64,000 nt of DNA, taken from positions 62,001 through 126,000 of the forward strand of contig NZ_JANUEQ010000004.1 of the NCBI RefSeq assembly GCF_024807845.1, read 5' to 3'. Of the stretch, positions 61,452 through 64,000 are shown piece after piece (position 1 is the first letter of the stretch; every line of letters starts with the position of its first letter). Below the pieces are notes generated by a model. The model did not search any database, had not been told where the DNA came from, and saw only the letters and a program-made list of their open reading frames with translations. The DNA comes from Klebsiella sp. BIGb0407 (GTDB taxonomy: Bacteria; Pseudomonadota; Gammaproteobacteria; Enterobacterales; Enterobacteriaceae). The translations under genes and the position numbers were made by a program.

Positions 61452-62039
61452 TTACTCTGACGCATACGCAATAATGACAGGTGCGGTATATAAACCGGCA
61501 GTCGGTGCAGCAACTGTTGAAGCCATTGCAACGTTAAAGGTATATGACGCTCCACCCGGAGTAATAGCGCCGCCTTCATCTTTAATATAACCGGTAGCGT
61601 CCAGTGGAACGGTACCATCATTTTTAATGGCATCCGCAGAGGTGGTTCCGCCGGTTTTTAAAACCATAAATCCAGTGCTTGAGTCATTGCCCACAAAAAT
61701 ATTGTTATTACCGTTCGCGGCAGTTGTCCCTGAGATATATAAATTCCCGGTACCAGCGGTAGAGTTTTTATCGCCGCAGTTTTTCAGCGTCACGACCATA
61801 GGTACCGGCGTACCTGTCACGTTATTTACGGTGGAGGTGAAGTCACCGGTAAGATGCATGCCGGTATTAACTGTTGTTCCGCCAGGAATTCCGTTGACAT
61901 CAATATCGCAGGTTACTGCTGAAATAATACCACTGAGGGTGACATTCGCAGTATTTTGCGCAGCCGCATTTGCACTAAAATTAAAACCCATTGTTGCCAT
62001 TAATACAGCAACAGGTAATAAACTATTTTTTAAAGTCAT
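61452..62039 (-). CDS. Major fimbrial subunit (pilin)
   Basis: First gene of the locus. The ATG at 62039 (MTLKNSLLPVAVLMATMGF) has AAGGTG upstream and gives 195 residues with a signal peptide cut after ANA. The mature protein begins AAQNTANVTLSGIISAVTCD, with the Cys pair (VTCDIDV and LKNCGDKN) and the final strand PVIIAYASE. It is rich in Thr, Gly, Asn and Ala, as in major pilins. I could not assign it to a named fimbria. Confidence 0.85.
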   Translation of the reverse strand: MTLKNSLLPVAVLMATMGFNFSANAAAQNTANVTLSGIISAVTCDIDVNGIPGGTTVNTGMHLTGDFTSTVNNVTGTPVPMVVTLKNCGDKNSTAGTGNLYISGTTAANGNNNIFVGNDSSTGFMVLKTGGTTSADAIKNDGTVPLDATGYIKDEGGAITPGGASYTFNVAMASTVAAPTAGLYTAPVIIAYASE

Positions 62040-63184
62040 ATAAGACACCTTTTTATTTAATTGAAAGACAAGTTGCACAAAAAAACACAATAACGACTAC
62101 CATCCAGATGACCGGATTAATGATAAAAACAACCCATAATATGGTTATGCATTCAAGATGCAGATCTAGCCATTACAGCTAACGATCACCGAAAATTAAT
62201 TAATTAAAACCCAATTAAACTCATTCAATTCCTGAAACTGGCACGTACGGATAAAGTCACGATAAAAAATAATCGATATTAAGTTGCCAAACGAACTAAT
62301 TCCCATAAGGTCAATTCATTAACAGGCTTTACCGATCACAGATAGAAACCTCAATTTCAGCCTAATATTTACTGGTAAATATCTATTTACCACAACCTTA
62401 TCATCCATGACTTATTTCCGTATTACCGCCTTATTTGTTTTCAGGAATATATATCAGAAAACGCATTAACGCATAATTGTTTATAACGTTTAAAACATTA
62501 AGTTCGATAGATTTCGACAATCAATAACAGAAAATCGATCGCCATATGTGATCAATAAGGCATGTTATTAGCATGGTTTATTTTCCGTAAGTAGCTAATA
62601 GTTATATAAAAATAAAAAAATAGCACTGAAGGTTAAAAAAAATAAAAAAGTAATTCAAGGATCATACATCCAAAAAACAATATTAAACGGTAACTAAACA
62701 ATGAATGAAAAGATAGGATACGCTGCAAAAAGCATTTTGATATTAGCCTGATTTTTCATTTTCAAAGACTACATTTTCGGGTCAATTACAGAAAAATTCT
62801 CAGTCACTGACAGCGTGATTTACATTTCCCTCGGGATAAACTCCATGCTTAGCAGAAAAATTTTCTCATGCTATTTTCATATTTTTAACCATAGTGGTTA
62901 GTTTTTTTAGCAAACAACATGAGGATGGAAACACCAGGATGCCATGGTCTTTTTTTGAGTATTAAGGCCAGGTGTTATCTTTATTTAATGATATAGCATC
63001 AGATCTCACCCGGGTAACACGCCGTGTCTTTTAGAATTTGCAACATGAATATTTCAACTACCTTGTTTATTTTATCAAAAACATATCGAAAAAAATTACG
63101 GTTGACTCTCCAATGATTCGAAATCATTCGATAATAAGAAAATTCCGATTGCTATTAATTATATACGCAGACTGCAAGGAAGGT
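62040..63184. other. AT-rich non-coding region upstream of the fimbrial locus
   Basis: About 1.1 kb without a convincing gene; the few open frames are short and lack family motifs. The fimbrial promoter must lie here. The composition suggests H-NS-type silencing. I saw no fim-switch-like inverted repeats flanking a promoter. Confidence 0.6.
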
Positions 63185-63305
63185 ACTGTTGCAAACATTA
63201 TCCTTTCGCTGTTCGCTGGTATTGTAAATACGGCATCAGTTATCGCGAACGCCAGGAAATGCTCACTGAACAGAGCGTCAATGTTGACAACTCCACTACA
63301 ATATA
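63182..63305 (+). pseudogene. IS6-family transposase relic with terminal repeat
   Basis: GGTACTGTTGCAAA at 63181-63194 resembles the IS6/IS26 terminal repeat GGCACTGTTGCAAA. Just downstream, after a frameshift, the plus strand reads AVRWYCKYGISYRERQEM then LTEQSVNVDNST. This is the N-terminus of IS6-family transposases (AVRWYCKYGISYRELQEML). A stop follows and the rest of the element is absent. Confidence 0.7.
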
Positions 63306-63344
63306 GCCAGTGAAGTGTTAGGGAGAAATGAACGCAATTATATT

Positions 63345-63820
63345 TTATCTCGATAGAGAATACTGAAACTCAAGCCGCAAACATCATGCTCAAAGACCTA
63401 TTGATCCAGTGCATAGCTGGCAAATTCCGGTCCCTGAACGATTCTTATCGTCGCCGGATAGCCACGAAACAGCATGATGCGGTCCAGAATTAGCGTGACT
63501 TGTACGCCTGAGATCCCGAATGCTGCGGTAATTGTCAGCCATTCTTTCGTGAAATCATCCACGCAGGTCAAGCATTTTATCCTGCGACTGGCGGTCAGTG
63601 CATCGATAACGAAACCCATCGACCTGGTCATGTTCGCCGTCCCTGGCGCAGAAGCGGAAACCGTTCGATCGCCAGCCCTTTACGACGTCGTCTGCGTTCA
63701 AATACCAGCTCAGTGATCGTCCTGATAAATGTGCATCAGTAGATGGACGCTGAGAGTCATAGCGGCAGGTCGACAGGGACAATTCTGTAAACCTCACCAC
63801 ACAGAGCCACGGAAGCAAAA
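63345..63820 (-). pseudogene. IS3-family OrfB transposase remnant
   Basis: The minus strand reads ELSLSTCRYDSQRPSTDAHL, then after frameshift and deletion RSMGFVIDALTASRRIKCL, CVDDFTKEWLTITAAFGISG and FRGYPATIR..QGPEFASYALDQ. These are IS3-family rve-domain motifs, including the first two DDE aspartates. TAG follows DQ where relatives have Trp, and the frame continues VFEHDV, so a nonsense mutation is likely. The C-terminal third is missing. I see no gene in 63821-64000. Confidence 0.75.
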
Positions 63821-64000
63821 CTTTTCCACGTTAAATCGCTTATCGTCCCGTAGATTCGCTGATTATTGCTGTCAATCAACTGTGATAGCTCTACAGGAAG
63901 TAATACTGTTATTTATCCGCGGATTTACTTTTCCCTCAATGTTTTTCAACTGAAGGCTTAAGATATTCAATGCCCTCACCAATCTCAGGTATTGATAACG

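Noticed and set aside
62930-62996. Interrupted inverted repeat around AACACC/GGTGTT upstream of the fimbrial locus, considered as a phase-variation switch end
   Set aside because: Arms are short and imperfect, no promoter lies between matched long repeats, and no FimB/E-type recombinase gene is nearby.

Overview
The window is a chromosomal segment of an enterobacterium (order Enterobacterales, most likely family Enterobacteriaceae). Gene content and order follow the Escherichia coli/Salmonella backbone from glnS to the argU tRNA, read in the reverse of the usual E. coli map orientation: glnS-nagE/nagBACD-asnB-tRNA cluster-ubiF/miaB-ybeZYX-lnt-gltIJKL-ybeL-leuS-lptE-holA-nadD-rsfS-rlmH-mrdAB-rlpA-dacA-ybeD-lipB-lipA-tatE-ybeM-crcB-cspE-pagP-rna-rnk-ybcJ-folD. 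The proteins are clearly diverged from E. coli and the base composition is moderate, so I do not name a genus.

Layout. 1-8.1 kb: glnS (cut by the window edge), a truncated HicB-like gene, and the divergent nagE / nagBACD amino-sugar regulon with NagC and CRP sites between. 8.4-11.1 kb: asnB and a seven-tRNA operon (Met, Leu, Gln, Gln, Met, Gln, Gln). 11.3-12.7 kb: a GalP-type sugar/H+ symporter in an unusual place. 12.8-19.8 kb: ubiF and the miaB-ybeZ-ybeY-ybeX-lnt group. 19.8-21.3 kb: an AT-rich gene for a protein of the Shigella OspC type III effector family (arginine ADP-riboxanases). 21.8-25.2 kb: the glutamate/aspartate ABC transporter with a probable SroC RNA. 25.2-42.7 kb: housekeeping genes for tRNA charging, LPS transport, replication, NAD, cell wall and lipoate, with a convergent cobD but no cobC. 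42.7-47 kb: cspE, pagP, rna, rnk, ybcJ, folD.

The right third is accessory. A formate dehydrogenase-N operon (fdnGHI type) lies between folD and argU and is bracketed by 27-bp direct repeats; its catalytic subunit has cysteine where E. coli FdnG has selenocysteine. Beyond argU is a nine-gene chaperone-usher fimbrial locus (52.6-62.0 kb, minus strand) with three PapD-like chaperones, one usher, three pilin-like subunits, a terminal adhesin-like protein and a Sel1-repeat/SPOR-domain protein. It is bracketed by decayed pieces of an IS3-family transposase and an IS6-family relic.

The strongest candidates for new biology are the OspC-like effector gene placed singly between lnt and gltI, with a possible MxiE-like promoter, and the fimbrial locus that carries a peptidoglycan-binding SPOR protein and three chaperones. 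The cysteine form of formate dehydrogenase-N and the repeats around it also deserve attention. All functional statements rest on motif and family recognition by eye; no database search was run.
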